Shown: positions 51,845-60,778, counted from the stretch's first letter. The stretch is 64,000 nt of DNA from an uncultured Thermoanaerobaculia bacterium (GCA_951812325.1 OX638294.1:2086859-2150858); one strand, 5' to 3'. Numbers and translations: made by a program. Notes: generated by a model not told the origin, from the letters alone.

Positions 51845-53047
51845 TCAACTGATGTAGCTCGCGTTGATCCGGACGTAGCCCTCGGAGAGATCGCAGGTCC
51901 AGACCGTCCACCGGCCCGAACCGAGGCCGAGATCAACGTGCAGAACGGAGTGGTCCGCCAGCATCGCGCGGCCCAGAGGCGCGAGGTCGTCAGTGACCCC
52001 GAGACCGTCGTGAACGACCTCGACCCGTTCCTCCGCGGCGGAAACCGCGATCGCGATCCGCTGCTCGACGATCTCGACGCCCGCACGGCCAATCGCCCCC
52101 ATGACCCGGCCCCAGTTCGGTTGACCCGTGCGATAGGCCGTCTTGACCAGGGGCGAGTTCGCGATCGTCGTCGCCACCTGCCGCGCCGCGGCGTCCGTGC
52201 GCGCCCCGCCGACCCGGACCTCGACCACCCGGTTCGCTCCCTCACCGTCGGCGATCAGGGCGACCGCCAGGCGGCCCAGCAGACGTTCGAGTGCGTCGGT
52301 GAACCGCTCCAGGTCCCTCGCCGAAGCCGCTTCCACACCGGCGGCGCCGTTGGCCAGAACCAGGATGCTGTCGTTCGTGCTCGTGTCGCCATCGACGGTG
52401 ACGCTGTTGAAGGTCGGCTCGACGGCTCTGCGCAGCGCGGAATCGAGCGCCGCCGGCGCCACCTTCGCGTCCGTCGTGACGAACGCCAGCGTGGTCGCCA
52501 TGTCCGGCGCCATCATGCCGGCGCCCTTGGCGATGCCGCCGACTGTCACCTGGCCTCCCGAGAGCACCACCTTCTCGACCTCGATCTTGGTCCGCGTATC
52601 GGTGGTCAGAATCGCGTCCGCCGCCCGCTCGCCGCCGTCGGAACCCAGTTCGGCGGCAGCGAGATCGATACCGGCAAGCACCGTGGGCATCGGCAGGGGG
52701 ACACCGATGACGCCGGTCGATGCGACGAGCACGTGCCCGGCGTCGAAATCGAGAGCGGCGGCCACCCGGGCGGCCATCGCGCGCGTGTCGGCCAGTCCCG
52801 CATCCCCGGTGCAGGCATTCGCGTTGCCGCTGTTCGCGACGATGGCGCGAGCCCTGCCCCCGGCGGCCACCCCGCGGCAGTAGACGACCGGCGCGGCCTG
52901 CACCCGGTTGCGCGTGAACACGCCCGCCACGGCGGCCGGGGCGGCGGTTGTCGAGGCGACGATCGCAAGATCCGGCTTCTCCTCCTTCAGGCCGCAGTGA
53001 ACGCCGGCGGCGACGAAGCCCCGAGGGGCCGTGACGCCGCCGCTCAC
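51845..53047 (-). CDS. argJ: ArgJ, glutamate N-acetyltransferase / ornithine acetyltransferase
   Basis: 400-residue Ntn-type enzyme that recycles the acetyl group from N-acetylornithine to glutamate. Self-cleavage occurs in GGIAKGAGMMAPDMATTLAF between Ala and Thr (the Thr becomes the nucleophile, near residue 183). ANSGNANACTGDAG, STGVIGVPLPM, TVDGDTSTNDSILVLANGAA and the C-terminal GRVMGAIGRAG / DLSEGYVRINASY are present. Having argJ agrees with the absence of an argE or argA here. The GTG overlaps the argC stop (GTGA at 53044-53047). Confidence 0.95.
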   Translation of the reverse strand: MSGGVTAPRGFVAAGVHCGLKEEKPDLAIVASTTAAPAAVAGVFTRNRVQAAPVVYCRGVAAGGRARAIVANSGNANACTGDAGLADTRAMAARVAAALDFDAGHVLVASTGVIGVPLPMPTVLAGIDLAAAELGSDGGERAADAILTTDTRTKIEVEKVVLSGGQVTVGGIAKGAGMMAPDMATTLAFVTTDAKVAPAALDSALRRAVEPTFNSVTVDGDTSTNDSILVLANGAAGVEAASARDLERFTDALERLLGRLAVALIADGEGANRVVEVRVGGARTDAAARQVATTIANSPLVKTAYRTGQPNWGRVMGAIGRAGVEIVEQRIAIAVSAAEERVEVVHDGLGVTDDLAPLGRAMLADHSVLHVDLGLGSGRWTVWTCDLSEGYVRINASYIS

Positions 53048-54084
53048 GGGAACACCGGCGCCGCGAGAAGGCCCGTCGTCTCGTCGAGGCCCAGCATCAC
53101 GTTCATGTTCTGCACCGCCTGCCCGGCGGCGCCCTTGACCAGGTTGTCGATGGCCGCGAACACGACCGCGAGGCCGCGGTCGCGGTCGACGCGGACAGCG
53201 AGGTCGCAGTAGTTGGAACCGAGCGTCGCCTTCGTCTGCGGCAGGGCCGAACCCGTCAGCACCCGCACGAAGGGCTCGCCGGCGTAGCGATCGAGGAACA
53301 CCGCCTCAAGCTCCTCCCGGCTCGGCGCATCGGCCATGGGCACGTAGCAGGCGGCCAGGATGCCGCGCGTCATCGGGGCGAGATGCGGTGAGAAGAACAC
53401 GCGCGGGCCGGCGCCTCCGGCCGCCAGCTCCTGCTCGATCTCCGGCTGGTGGCGATGCGCGCCCGCGCCGTAGGGCTTGAGGTTCTCGTTCAACTCCGAA
53501 TACTGGTAGCCGTCGCGCGGGTTCCGCCCCGCTCCCGAGACACCGGACTTCGCGTCGATCACGACGGCGCCGGTCACCCGGTCGCCGAAGTGCTCCAGCA
53601 GGGGCTTGAGCGCCATCGACGAAGCGGTCGGGTAGCAGCCCGGATTCGCGACCAGGCGCGCACCCGCCACCGCGTCGCGATGCCATTCGGTGAGGCCGCA
53701 GACCGCCTCCGTCAGGAGGTCGGTCGCCGTGTGCTCCGCGCCGTACCAGCGTCGGTATGCCGCCGGATTCCGGAGCCGGAAGTCGGCGCCCAGATCAACC
53801 ACCCGGGCGCCCGCCGCGAGCAGCCGCACCGCAGCCGCGAGCGCCTCCCCGTGGGGCAGAGCCAGGAACACGACATCCGCATCGGCGCCGAGGCGATCCC
53901 AGTCGGTCGGGGCGAAGGCGCCCTCCGCAACACCGCTCAGGTGGGGGAAGACGTCCTCGACCGGACGGCCTGCGCCGCGGCCCGCCGCAAGCGCCCCAAG
54001 CTCCACGTGCCCGTGGCCACGCAGCCAACGGACCAGTTCCGCCCCACCGTAGCCGGACGCCCCGGCGATCGCAGCCCGAATCAC
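53044..54084 (-). CDS. argC: N-acetyl-gamma-glutamyl-phosphate reductase
   Basis: 346 residues. NADPH-dependent reduction of acetylglutamyl phosphate. VIRAAIAGASGYGGAELVRW is the cofactor motif, and ARLVANPGCYPTASSMALKP contains the catalytic Cys. SGVSGAGRNPRDGYQYSELN and the closing IDNLVKGAAGQAVQNMNVML are diagnostic. I chose the GTG at 54084, where the Rossmann strand begins. No ribosome site precedes it, and a TATTAT hexamer ends ten bases upstream, so the operon transcript may be leaderless. First gene of argC-J-B-D-H-R. Confidence 0.95.
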   Translation of the reverse strand: MIRAAIAGASGYGGAELVRWLRGHGHVELGALAAGRGAGRPVEDVFPHLSGVAEGAFAPTDWDRLGADADVVFLALPHGEALAAAVRLLAAGARVVDLGADFRLRNPAAYRRWYGAEHTATDLLTEAVCGLTEWHRDAVAGARLVANPGCYPTASSMALKPLLEHFGDRVTGAVVIDAKSGVSGAGRNPRDGYQYSELNENLKPYGAGAHRHQPEIEQELAAGGAGPRVFFSPHLAPMTRGILAACYVPMADAPSREELEAVFLDRYAGEPFVRVLTGSALPQTKATLGSNYCDLAVRVDRDRGLAVVFAAIDNLVKGAAGQAVQNMNVMLGLDETTGLLAAPVFP

Positions 54085-54094
54085 AAGGCGGCGA

Positions 54095-54150
54095 ATAATA
54101 CACCACCATGGCGCACGATCATTCGTGGCGCGCCGCGCCACCCGCTGTGC
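54095..54150 (-). promoter_or_regulatory. Putative promoter region and hairpin ahead of argC
   Basis: On the minus strand TATTAT sits ten bases before the argC GTG. Behind it is a symmetric GTGGCGC/GCGCCAC hairpin (about 54126-54142), related to the dispersed hairpin repeats. I cannot find a convincing ARG box with TGAAT half-sites. Confidence 0.35.
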
Positions 54151-54216
54151 TGCGCACTGCGGCGCATGCTCGCATGGAACATGCAGCGGGACTCTCGGCG
54201 CAGGCTGCGAGCTGAG

Positions 54217-55059
54217 CTAGAAGGACCAGGTCAGGAACGAGAACGGGACCGCGAGCACAGAGACGACGAGCAGCACCAGAGCGGCCAACACCTCACCGGG
54301 GCTCTCCGGCTTGTCCGGGCTGTACAGACTTGCCATCAGGTAGCCGCCCGCGAGACCGCCGAGGTGCGCCCAGTTGTCGATTCCCGGAAGCAGCAATCCG
54401 AACAGGACAAGCGGAATCGCCATGCCCAGCACCTGCCTCAGGAACATGCGGCCGCCGGTCCTTCGCGAGTAGCAGAGGAGGGCGCCCAGCCATCCGAACA
54501 CCGCCGCCGACGCGCCCAGGGTCGCACCGCGATGGGTCAACGGCATCCACGGGGCGAAGATCGGCAGGGAGCTGGTGACCAGGAATCCCAGCGCCGAGGA
54601 AACCAGGTAGATGATGGCTGCCCTCCCGGTACCGTAGAGCCGCACGATCGCGGGGCCGAGCTGGTACACCCAGTACATGTTGAAGCCGATGTGCAACAGG
54701 CCGCCGTGCAGCCAGCCGGCGCTCAGAATCGTCCACCAGCGGCTCAGATCGAAGACGACGGGCGCGCCGCTCGCGCCGAGCCGCAGAGCGACCTCGAAGT
54801 CGGGCGAGAGAAAGCCGAACCCCAGGCGGGTGTCGACCCGCCCCGGGGCCATGGCCAGCTCGAGCACGAAGATCACGACGCAGATGCCGATCACCAGCGT
54901 CGAGAACGCGGCCTCGTTGCCGATTCGCTGCAGCAGCCGGGAGAAGCCGAACAGGCTGGGCCGCGCGCGGCCGCAGTTCCAGCAGCGCTCATCCCGAACG
55001 CCGACCAGACGGCCGCAACCCGGGCACACGACCGAGCCTGTCTGCTGCCGCTCGAACAT
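54217..55059 (-). CDS. Rhomboid-family intramembrane serine protease with N-terminal zinc ribbon
   Basis: 280 residues. The N-terminus VVCPGCGRLVGVRDERCWNC is a C4 zinc ribbon. Six or more membrane segments follow. The family markers are GGLLHIGFNMYWVYQLGP, TLGASAAVFGWLGALLCY (Gly-x-Ser catalytic serine near residue 182) and NWAHLGGLAGGYL (catalytic His). It cleaves unknown membrane protein substrates. The ATG overlaps the XseB stop by one base (TGATG), so it is cotranscribed with xseA-xseB, an unexpected partnership. Confidence 0.9.
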   Translation of the reverse strand: MFERQQTGSVVCPGCGRLVGVRDERCWNCGRARPSLFGFSRLLQRIGNEAAFSTLVIGICVVIFVLELAMAPGRVDTRLGFGFLSPDFEVALRLGASGAPVVFDLSRWWTILSAGWLHGGLLHIGFNMYWVYQLGPAIVRLYGTGRAAIIYLVSSALGFLVTSSLPIFAPWMPLTHRGATLGASAAVFGWLGALLCYSRRTGGRMFLRQVLGMAIPLVLFGLLLPGIDNWAHLGGLAGGYLMASLYSPDKPESPGEVLAALVLLVVSVLAVPFSFLTWSF

Positions 55060-55349
55060 CAGAAGGGAATGTCGTCGTCGCGGTCGTCGGCCGACGCCTC
55101 GAGGTCGGGAGCCTCGCGCGGCACGGCCGCCGCATCCTCCTCGATCGCTTCGACGATCTGCTGCACCTCGACCTCGGCACGGCGGATCTTCCTGCGACAG
55201 ATCGCGAGCATCTCGGCGGCGCGTCCCAACTCCCTTCCCAACAGGTCGATATCCACCTCGTCGCCCTCGATGCGCCGGAGGACGCTTTCGAGCTCCTCCA
55301 TCGCCTGGCTGAATGTCGGCTCGTCCGGAGCGTCGCTTCTCGTGCTCAT
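55059..55349 (-). CDS. xseB: Exodeoxyribonuclease VII small subunit
   Basis: 96 residues. FSQAMEELESVLRRIEGDEV followed by DIDLLGRELGRAAEMLAICR is the helical XseB core. An acidic tail ending DDDIPF is longer than usual. It supports the XseA nuclease. ATGA overlap with xseA (55346-55349). Confidence 0.92.
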   Translation of the reverse strand: MSTRSDAPDEPTFSQAMEELESVLRRIEGDEVDIDLLGRELGRAAEMLAICRRKIRRAEVEVQQIVEAIEEDAAAVPREAPDLEASADDRDDDIPF

Positions 55350-56788
55350 GTCCGTTCCTTCTCGTCCAACAGGTCTCTCTGACGCGGCTCGTCCGTCAGC
55401 GCGTGCACGCTACTGCCGATCGTCCCGCCACGCACGCTGGTCCGCAGTTCCGTTCCCACGTTCACGTCCGTGATGCTCCGTACCAACCGGCCGTCCACCC
55501 TGCGGGTCAGGCTGAACCCGCGCGCCAGCGTCCGCTCCAAAGAGAGCTGCTCGCACAGTCGGCCGCGGGCCGCAACACGCTCCACGGCGCGGCGCAGCAG
55601 CCGCTCGGCGGCCGGGACGACCCGAGCCTCCAACTGACGGCACTCGCCCGTGCGGGCAGCCAGCGACCTCCTGCCCGGCCCGGGCAGGCGCTGCGCGATC
55701 GAACGGAGGCGTTCGCCGGCACGGACCACGGAGACCGCGGCGCGGCTCCTCAGCGTCCGGCCCAACTCGTCGACCGAACGGCCGGAGGCGGACAGGGCGC
55801 GCTCTGCAGCCCGTATCAACCCGCGTTCGACGTCCCGGTACGCGGCCGCCCGGGTCTGCAGGAGCAGGCGGCCGGGCGCCACGAGTCGCCGGTGTGCCTC
55901 GTCCACGAGACTCGCCGCCTGTTCGACCCGGGAGACCAGGAACTCCGCCGCTTCCGTGGGCGTCTTGCACGAGGTATGCGCGACGATGTCGGCGATCGAC
56001 TGGTCGATCTGGTGGCCAACGCCGCAGACCACCGGCGCCGGGGACCGCGCCACCGCGCGAGCGACGCGGCGGCTGTCGAACGCGGCCAGGTCGGCCCGCG
56101 ACCCGCCGCCGCGGATCAGGGCGATCGCATCCAGCCTCTCCCCGCTGCGGACGAAGGCGCCCAGCAACCGGAAGGCGCGCCCGAGTTCGGCTTCGGAAGC
56201 CATCCCCTGCACCGCCGAGTGGACCAGACAGACCCGGAAACCCAGGCCCGAGTGGACCAGCGTGTCGATGAAGTCGGCGTGGGCCGCGCTCCCCTCCGAC
56301 GTGACCAGACCGATGTCGAGAGGCACCGGTGACAGAGCCAGCCGCTTGTTGCGCTCGAGTAGTCCTTCGGCTTCCAGCGTCCGAAGCGTCTCGCGGCGCC
56401 TCTGCTCCAGGGCGCCGAGCGAGAACACCGGATCCACCTGGCCGACCGCGAACTGGAACCGGCCGCCGCCGGGCCAGAAGTCCGGCCTGCCGCAGCAACG
56501 CAGGACGACGCCCTCCGCCAGTTCCACGCCCGCCTCCCGAAACGCCGCTTCCGCAACCTGGCGGTCGTCCGACCACAAGACGCAGTCGAGCCTGGCCTTG
56601 ACGCTGTCGCCCCGTCCTTTCTCGACCAACTCGAAGTAGAGCTGGCCTCTGGCGGCCGAGCGCACTCTCTGCACCTCTCCTGCCACCCAGACCGCGGGAT
56701 AGGCGTCGGCGAGGAGCCCCTTCACCTCCCACCCGAACCGGGAAACGGTGTAGGTGCCGGCCGGGAGTTCGACCGTCCCGCGGCTCAG
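55346..56788 (-). CDS. xseA: Exodeoxyribonuclease VII large subunit
   Basis: Single-strand exonuclease subunit used in repair. The OB-fold N-terminus TYTVSRFGWEVKGLLADAYP, AVWVAGEVQRVRSAARGQLY and the core SALSPVPLDIGLVTSEGSAAHADF are present. ALIRGGGSRADLAAFDSRRV, VVCGVGHQIDQSIADIVAHTSCKTPTEAAE (catalytic region, in two pieces) and a coiled-coil tail follow. A GTG at 56725 would cut off the first OB strand (TYTVSRF). The only NTG codon upstream that fits is a CTG at 56788, which overlaps the previous stop as CTGA, like the other coupled junctions. I therefore place the start there (480 residues) with caution. Confidence 0.88.
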   Translation of the reverse strand: MSRGTVELPAGTYTVSRFGWEVKGLLADAYPAVWVAGEVQRVRSAARGQLYFELVEKGRGDSVKARLDCVLWSDDRQVAEAAFREAGVELAEGVVLRCCGRPDFWPGGGRFQFAVGQVDPVFSLGALEQRRRETLRTLEAEGLLERNKRLALSPVPLDIGLVTSEGSAAHADFIDTLVHSGLGFRVCLVHSAVQGMASEAELGRAFRLLGAFVRSGERLDAIALIRGGGSRADLAAFDSRRVARAVARSPAPVVCGVGHQIDQSIADIVAHTSCKTPTEAAEFLVSRVEQAASLVDEAHRRLVAPGRLLLQTRAAAYRDVERGLIRAAERALSASGRSVDELGRTLRSRAAVSVVRAGERLRSIAQRLPGPGRRSLAARTGECRQLEARVVPAAERLLRRAVERVAARGRLCEQLSLERTLARGFSLTRRVDGRLVRSITDVNVGTELRTSVRGGTIGSSVHALTDEPRQRDLLDEKERT

Positions 56789-57333
56789 TGGAAGCCCTTG
56801 AGTTCGACGACCGACTCCATGGGAATCGCATCGGCCCAGGCGAGAGCGTTCTTGTCGCCGATCGTCAGCTTGTCCAGGAACTGCCGCGCCTCGTCGCGAT
56901 GCGTGAACAGCCGCCAGATGAATGTGTGACCGGCCGGCGCGGTGAAGTAGGTGTAGTTCCGCATCCCCTCGCTCAGGTCGAAGCCGAGGTCCGATTCGCC
57001 GTTGACACCGACGCAGGCCATCGCGATCGCCCGGTACGCGAGCGCGAGCGCCTTGAGCGGTTCCTCGAAGTCGGACAGCTCCTCTCGCGACAGCGGCGAG
57101 TGGTACAGGCCCACCCGTGAACCGTCCTCCTCGGCGAGCAGGTTGTACGGCACGTCCGCCCGGTCGAGGGCGTCACGCGTCTCGCTCGTCATGACGAAGA
57201 CGTCGTCCGTGTCCTCGACCTTGTACGCGATGGCGAAGGTCTCCGAATCCAGACCGGCGAACGACTCGGCGAGGATGCCCTCATCCTCGATCGTGAAGTA
57301 GTAGAGACGTGAGATCATCCGACGTGTAGCCAT
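56785..57333 (-). CDS. Conserved-looking protein of unknown function
   Basis: 182 residues from the ATG at 57333; a second Met (ISRLYYFTIEDEG follows) is five codons in. The text is even and well formed (FAIAYKVEDTDDVFVMTSE, EEPLKALALAYRAIAMACVG, FTAPAGHTFIWRLFTHRDEA) without signal peptide, membrane segment or metal motif. I do not recognise the family. It ends in a CTGA overlap with xseA, so it belongs to the xseA-xseB-rhomboid group. Confidence 0.75.
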   Translation of the reverse strand: MATRRMISRLYYFTIEDEGILAESFAGLDSETFAIAYKVEDTDDVFVMTSETRDALDRADVPYNLLAEEDGSRVGLYHSPLSREELSDFEEPLKALALAYRAIAMACVGVNGESDLGFDLSEGMRNYTYFTAPAGHTFIWRLFTHRDEARQFLDKLTIGDKNALAWADAIPMESVVELKGFH

Positions 57334-57530
57334 GCGTATTCGACTCCTGGGCGGCCGGAAGCGGGCGGAGGCAGCGGCGGCAACCGGTCCGACGCGAATC
57401 CTACCGGAACTCGAACGTGCCGGCGGTCGCCGGCGGCGCGTCGACGACGCGCATCCGGATCGTTGGCCGGACGCCTGGACGGTCAGAGTCGCGGCGCCCA
57501 CCGGCAGACCGGCGATCTCGAACCGGCCGA

Positions 57531-58193
57531 TCAGCGTCTCGAGCCCTGGACCAGGAAGCGGTCGAAGTTCCTGCGCTCCTCTTCCGTCGTGTCCTCCATG
57601 CCGATCAGGTACTCGCCGCCCGCCTCCGGAAGCGGCGCCCGGATCAGGGTGACGGCGCGCTCGATCGCGGCGCAGTCCAGGCTGACCAGCACCAGCGCCA
57701 TCTGCCGGCAGACGGTGAACAGCTGCGTGCCCAACTCGCTCTCGATCCGCACCTGAACCGCGTCCGGCATCCGCTCCGCGACGATCCAGTAGCCCTCCTC
57801 CCCCCGCCGCACCGTGACGGCGCCCTCCAGGTGGAGGGTCTGCCGCGGAACGGTCAATTCCTGGCTCAGCCTGCTCTCCAGGCTACCGATCGCGACCTCC
57901 GCGTCGATGCGGCCCGAACCGGCTATCTCCAGTTCGACACCCGCCTCGAAGACGCCGTCGCCCACGGGGCGGAGCGTCGCCGCGTGCCGAATCACGGTCA
58001 CGGCGTGCTCGGGAGAACGCAGCATGACCTCGGCGGGGCCGATGCGCATCGGCGCCAGGTCGTCGATCAGGTGCTCGTAGACCCGGTTCAGGCGCTCGAA
58101 GGACACCACCCGGGTGTCCGGCTCGTTCTGAGCCACCGAGGGCACGGACAGGAACAGCAACCCCAGCAGCCCGCGGCAGAAGTCACGCTGCAT
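57531..58193 (-). CDS. Secreted or periplasmic protein of unknown function
   Basis: 220 residues with a signal peptide, MQRDFCRGLLGLLFLSVPSV, cut near AQN. The mature part is mixed alpha/beta (EHAVTVIRHAATLRPVGDGV, ELEIAGSGRIDAEVAIGSLE, LVSLDCAAIERAVTLIRAPL). I know no family. The start codon and first nine codons lie inside the left end of a MITE-like copy (58167-58239), so the present N-terminus was formed by that element. It follows the VWA protein gene by 44 bases and may be its partner. Confidence 0.7.
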   Translation of the reverse strand: MQRDFCRGLLGLLFLSVPSVAQNEPDTRVVSFERLNRVYEHLIDDLAPMRIGPAEVMLRSPEHAVTVIRHAATLRPVGDGVFEAGVELEIAGSGRIDAEVAIGSLESRLSQELTVPRQTLHLEGAVTVRRGEEGYWIVAERMPDAVQVRIESELGTQLFTVCRQMALVLVSLDCAAIERAVTLIRAPLPEAGGEYLIGMEDTTEEERRNFDRFLVQGSRR

Positions 58194-58239
58194 TCAATCA
58201 GCCACTCATCCGGTCCGGCATCGTGTCATCCGGGCGCTC
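58167..58239 (+). repeat. MITE-like element, left-end copy carrying a start codon
   Basis: CAGCCCGCGGCAGAAGTCAC followed by GCTGCATTC and GGTCCGGCATCGTGTCATCC matches the left 70 bases of the full element. The CAT at 58191-58193 is the minus-strand ATG of the secreted protein gene. Confidence 0.75.
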
Positions 58240-60778
58240 ATGGGTAGTAGCCGCTGATCGTCCGCGCCTTGAACCGGCCCTTGATCTTCACTTCGACCTC
58301 GCGGTACTCCTCACCGCCGCCGGCGCGGTTCGAGTTGTACGCCAGCAGGTACTGCGAGCGCAGCTCGCGCTCGATCTCGTCGTACACCGGCGCCAGATCC
58401 TCGGCCCTGGAGATGAAGAACGACCTGCCGCCGGTCACCCTGGCCAGGTCGTTCAGCTTGTTGCGCAGGATCAGCTGGGTGCGGCCGATGCCCAACCCGA
58501 TCGTGTAGATCGCGACCGCCGAGCGGCGCGCGTACTCCTCGACATCCGGGAAATCGACCGTGCTCGCCGTGTCCTCGCCGTCCGAGAGCAGGACCAGGGC
58601 GCGCCGGCCGCGGACGCCGCGGAAGTAGTAGAGGCTCGTGATCAGAGCATCGTGGAGCGCGGTGTTGCCGGCGGCACGCAGGTTCTCGATCGAAGCGGCG
58701 ACCGCGCCGACGTCGGATGTCCGGCCGATCAGCAGCTCCGGGCGGGAGGCGAAGGCGAGCGCGAAGGAGAGATCCTTCGGCGTGATCAGGTTGGCCAGGA
58801 ACTGCGACGCGGTCCGCCGTGCTTCGCCGAGGGACGTCTCCATCGAGCCCGACGTGTCGATCACGACACCCAGGGTGAGCGGCAGGTCCTCCACCAGCTC
58901 GAACTTCGCCAGCTCCTGCCGGCGCCCGTCCTCCAGAACGGTGAAGTCGCTCTCGGCAAGAGTCGTCACCGGTCGGTTGGCGTTGTCGACCACGGTCGTG
59001 TAGAGCTCGACCAAGTCGACCTGGACCGAAGCGATGAAGTCGGGCGCGTTCAGGAAGCGCACGTCCTCCGCGCGACTGCCGTCGTCCAGCGTGGCGGCAA
59101 CGGTCAGGTAGACGAGCTCCTGATCGCCGGCCACGGGCACCTCGATCCCGGCGCGCCACGGCGGTCGCCGCAGCACCGTCTGAACCTCTTCACCAACCCG
59201 GAACTCGACCTCCCGGACCACCCGCTCCTCGGGCACGATGACCGAGGCTGCGGCGTCCACTCTCCCGGCAACCCGAACACCGCGCCGCGGTTCGTCGATC
59301 AGCACCCGCAACTCGCCGCGTTGCTGGTTCAGCACGATCTCGTCCGCGGCCACCACCTCGCCGCTCTCGCCCAGCCCTTCGACCCGAACCACCTGTTCGG
59401 CCGGGTACTTCGCCAGCCGGACCTCGGCGCTGAACGGCGGCCGTCGCCGGGTGATCTGCAGCACGCCGTCGACGTAGAAGCGCGTGGCAACGATCTCGCT
59501 CCCGGTAACCAGGGCCTCGGCCCGCCACAGCCCGAGCACGACCTCGCTTTCCGGCGGCACCAGCACCAGGTCGCTTTCCGCCTCGCGCGCGGTTGCCGGC
59601 AACTCCGCTTCCAATTGCTCCGCCGCCAGGACGAGGCGGCGGCGATCCTCGGGACTGGCCGGTTCCGTCTGCGGCTCAAGCGGCACTTCGATCGGCACCG
59701 CTCCCCACGCCGCGGCGCCGCCGATCTCGTCGCGCACCAGGAACCTCACCAGGACGACGGAGCCCGGCCGCAGCAGACGCTCCACCGGCAGCGCCAGCGA
59801 CCGATCCTCCGGCGACGGGTCGGAAAGGAAGCGGGCCCGGAAGACATCGAAGATCCGTCCCGGCTGCTCGACCACGCCTTCCACGTTGATCCGGACCTGC
59901 TCTCTGCCGCTGTCGTCCACGAAGGGTTCGAAAGCTGCGCCCGGGGACAGCGACAGGAGCATTCTGGTCACGATGCGCTGGCCGCTGCGCGCGGGGAAGG
60001 TGACGATCGGATCCTCGAGTTGCAGCGCCGGCGGCGCTTCGACCTTGTCCGCCGCGGCCTGCGCAGCCCAGGCATCGAGGTTCTCCGGGGGCCGCAGCCA
60101 GGCCTGGAAGCGCGCCGCCGACGGCCGTTCGCGCTGGAACTCGAACAGACCACGGATGCCGGTGACCCGGTCGACCCGCCGGGCCTCCCGGCACAGCTGC
60201 AGGTCGAAGCGACGGGCCCGCAGCAGGCCCCGGAGCTCTTCGTACTGCTCGAGCCAGTACTCCATCTCCGGCATGTACAGGGCCCGTTTCGTGTACTCGG
60301 GCAACCAGAGCCGGAAGGCCTCGTCCGGCTTCGGCTGGAAGACGACGAGATTCTCGTGCTCGCCCTCCTCCGGCCCGTAGCGCCAGATCTCGAGCGGCCG
60401 GAAGGTCTGGTCGCAATCGACCGGCTCGATGTGGTCCGGCTCCCCGTGCAGGAACCGCAATTGCGCCCGGACATCGAAGAACGGCGCGCCCGACTGGCGA
60501 ACCCGCCGCCGGCGCTGTTCGATGCCCTCGGCAATCCCGACGCGGCCCAGGAAGGTCTCGATGTACTCCCGCCGGGACGCCTGACCGAGATCCCGGACCC
60601 GGCTCAGCTCGGCCGGCTCCAGCAGGTACTGGGGCCCGTCGAGAAAGAACTCCCGCTCCTCGTCGCTCCACGCGGAGAGACGCCAGCCGGCTTCCTGCGC
60701 AAACGCCGCGGGCGGCACGAGGCACGCCGCCGCCAGCAACAGCCGGCGGACCCGCGGCCCGATTCCTCCGCGCCTCAC
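58238..60778 (-). CDS. Secreted VWA-domain protein with GWxTD-like N-terminus
   Basis: 846 residues. A signal peptide (VRRLLLAAACLVPPAAFAQE) is followed by about 200 residues resembling the GWxTD region (REYIETFLGRVGI; RFLHGEPDHIEPVDCD; LEIWRYG). Then come beta-sandwich-like sections, and near residue 590 IASVQVDLVELYTTVVDNAN, the usual lead-in of acidobacterial-type VWA proteins. The VWA domain has the MIDAS LGVVIDTSGSMETSLGEA near 636 and VLLSDGEDTASTVDF. It ends GRFKARTISGYYP. The GTG start overlaps the DUF420 stop (GTGA at 60775-60778). Probable extracytoplasmic metal-dependent adhesion or scaffold role. Confidence 0.88.
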   Translation of the reverse strand: MRRGGIGPRVRRLLLAAACLVPPAAFAQEAGWRLSAWSDEEREFFLDGPQYLLEPAELSRVRDLGQASRREYIETFLGRVGIAEGIEQRRRRVRQSGAPFFDVRAQLRFLHGEPDHIEPVDCDQTFRPLEIWRYGPEEGEHENLVVFQPKPDEAFRLWLPEYTKRALYMPEMEYWLEQYEELRGLLRARRFDLQLCREARRVDRVTGIRGLFEFQRERPSAARFQAWLRPPENLDAWAAQAAADKVEAPPALQLEDPIVTFPARSGQRIVTRMLLSLSPGAAFEPFVDDSGREQVRINVEGVVEQPGRIFDVFRARFLSDPSPEDRSLALPVERLLRPGSVVLVRFLVRDEIGGAAAWGAVPIEVPLEPQTEPASPEDRRRLVLAAEQLEAELPATAREAESDLVLVPPESEVVLGLWRAEALVTGSEIVATRFYVDGVLQITRRRPPFSAEVRLAKYPAEQVVRVEGLGESGEVVAADEIVLNQQRGELRVLIDEPRRGVRVAGRVDAAASVIVPEERVVREVEFRVGEEVQTVLRRPPWRAGIEVPVAGDQELVYLTVAATLDDGSRAEDVRFLNAPDFIASVQVDLVELYTTVVDNANRPVTTLAESDFTVLEDGRRQELAKFELVEDLPLTLGVVIDTSGSMETSLGEARRTASQFLANLITPKDLSFALAFASRPELLIGRTSDVGAVAASIENLRAAGNTALHDALITSLYYFRGVRGRRALVLLSDGEDTASTVDFPDVEEYARRSAVAIYTIGLGIGRTQLILRNKLNDLARVTGGRSFFISRAEDLAPVYDEIERELRSQYLLAYNSNRAGGGEEYREVEVKIKGRFKARTISGYYP

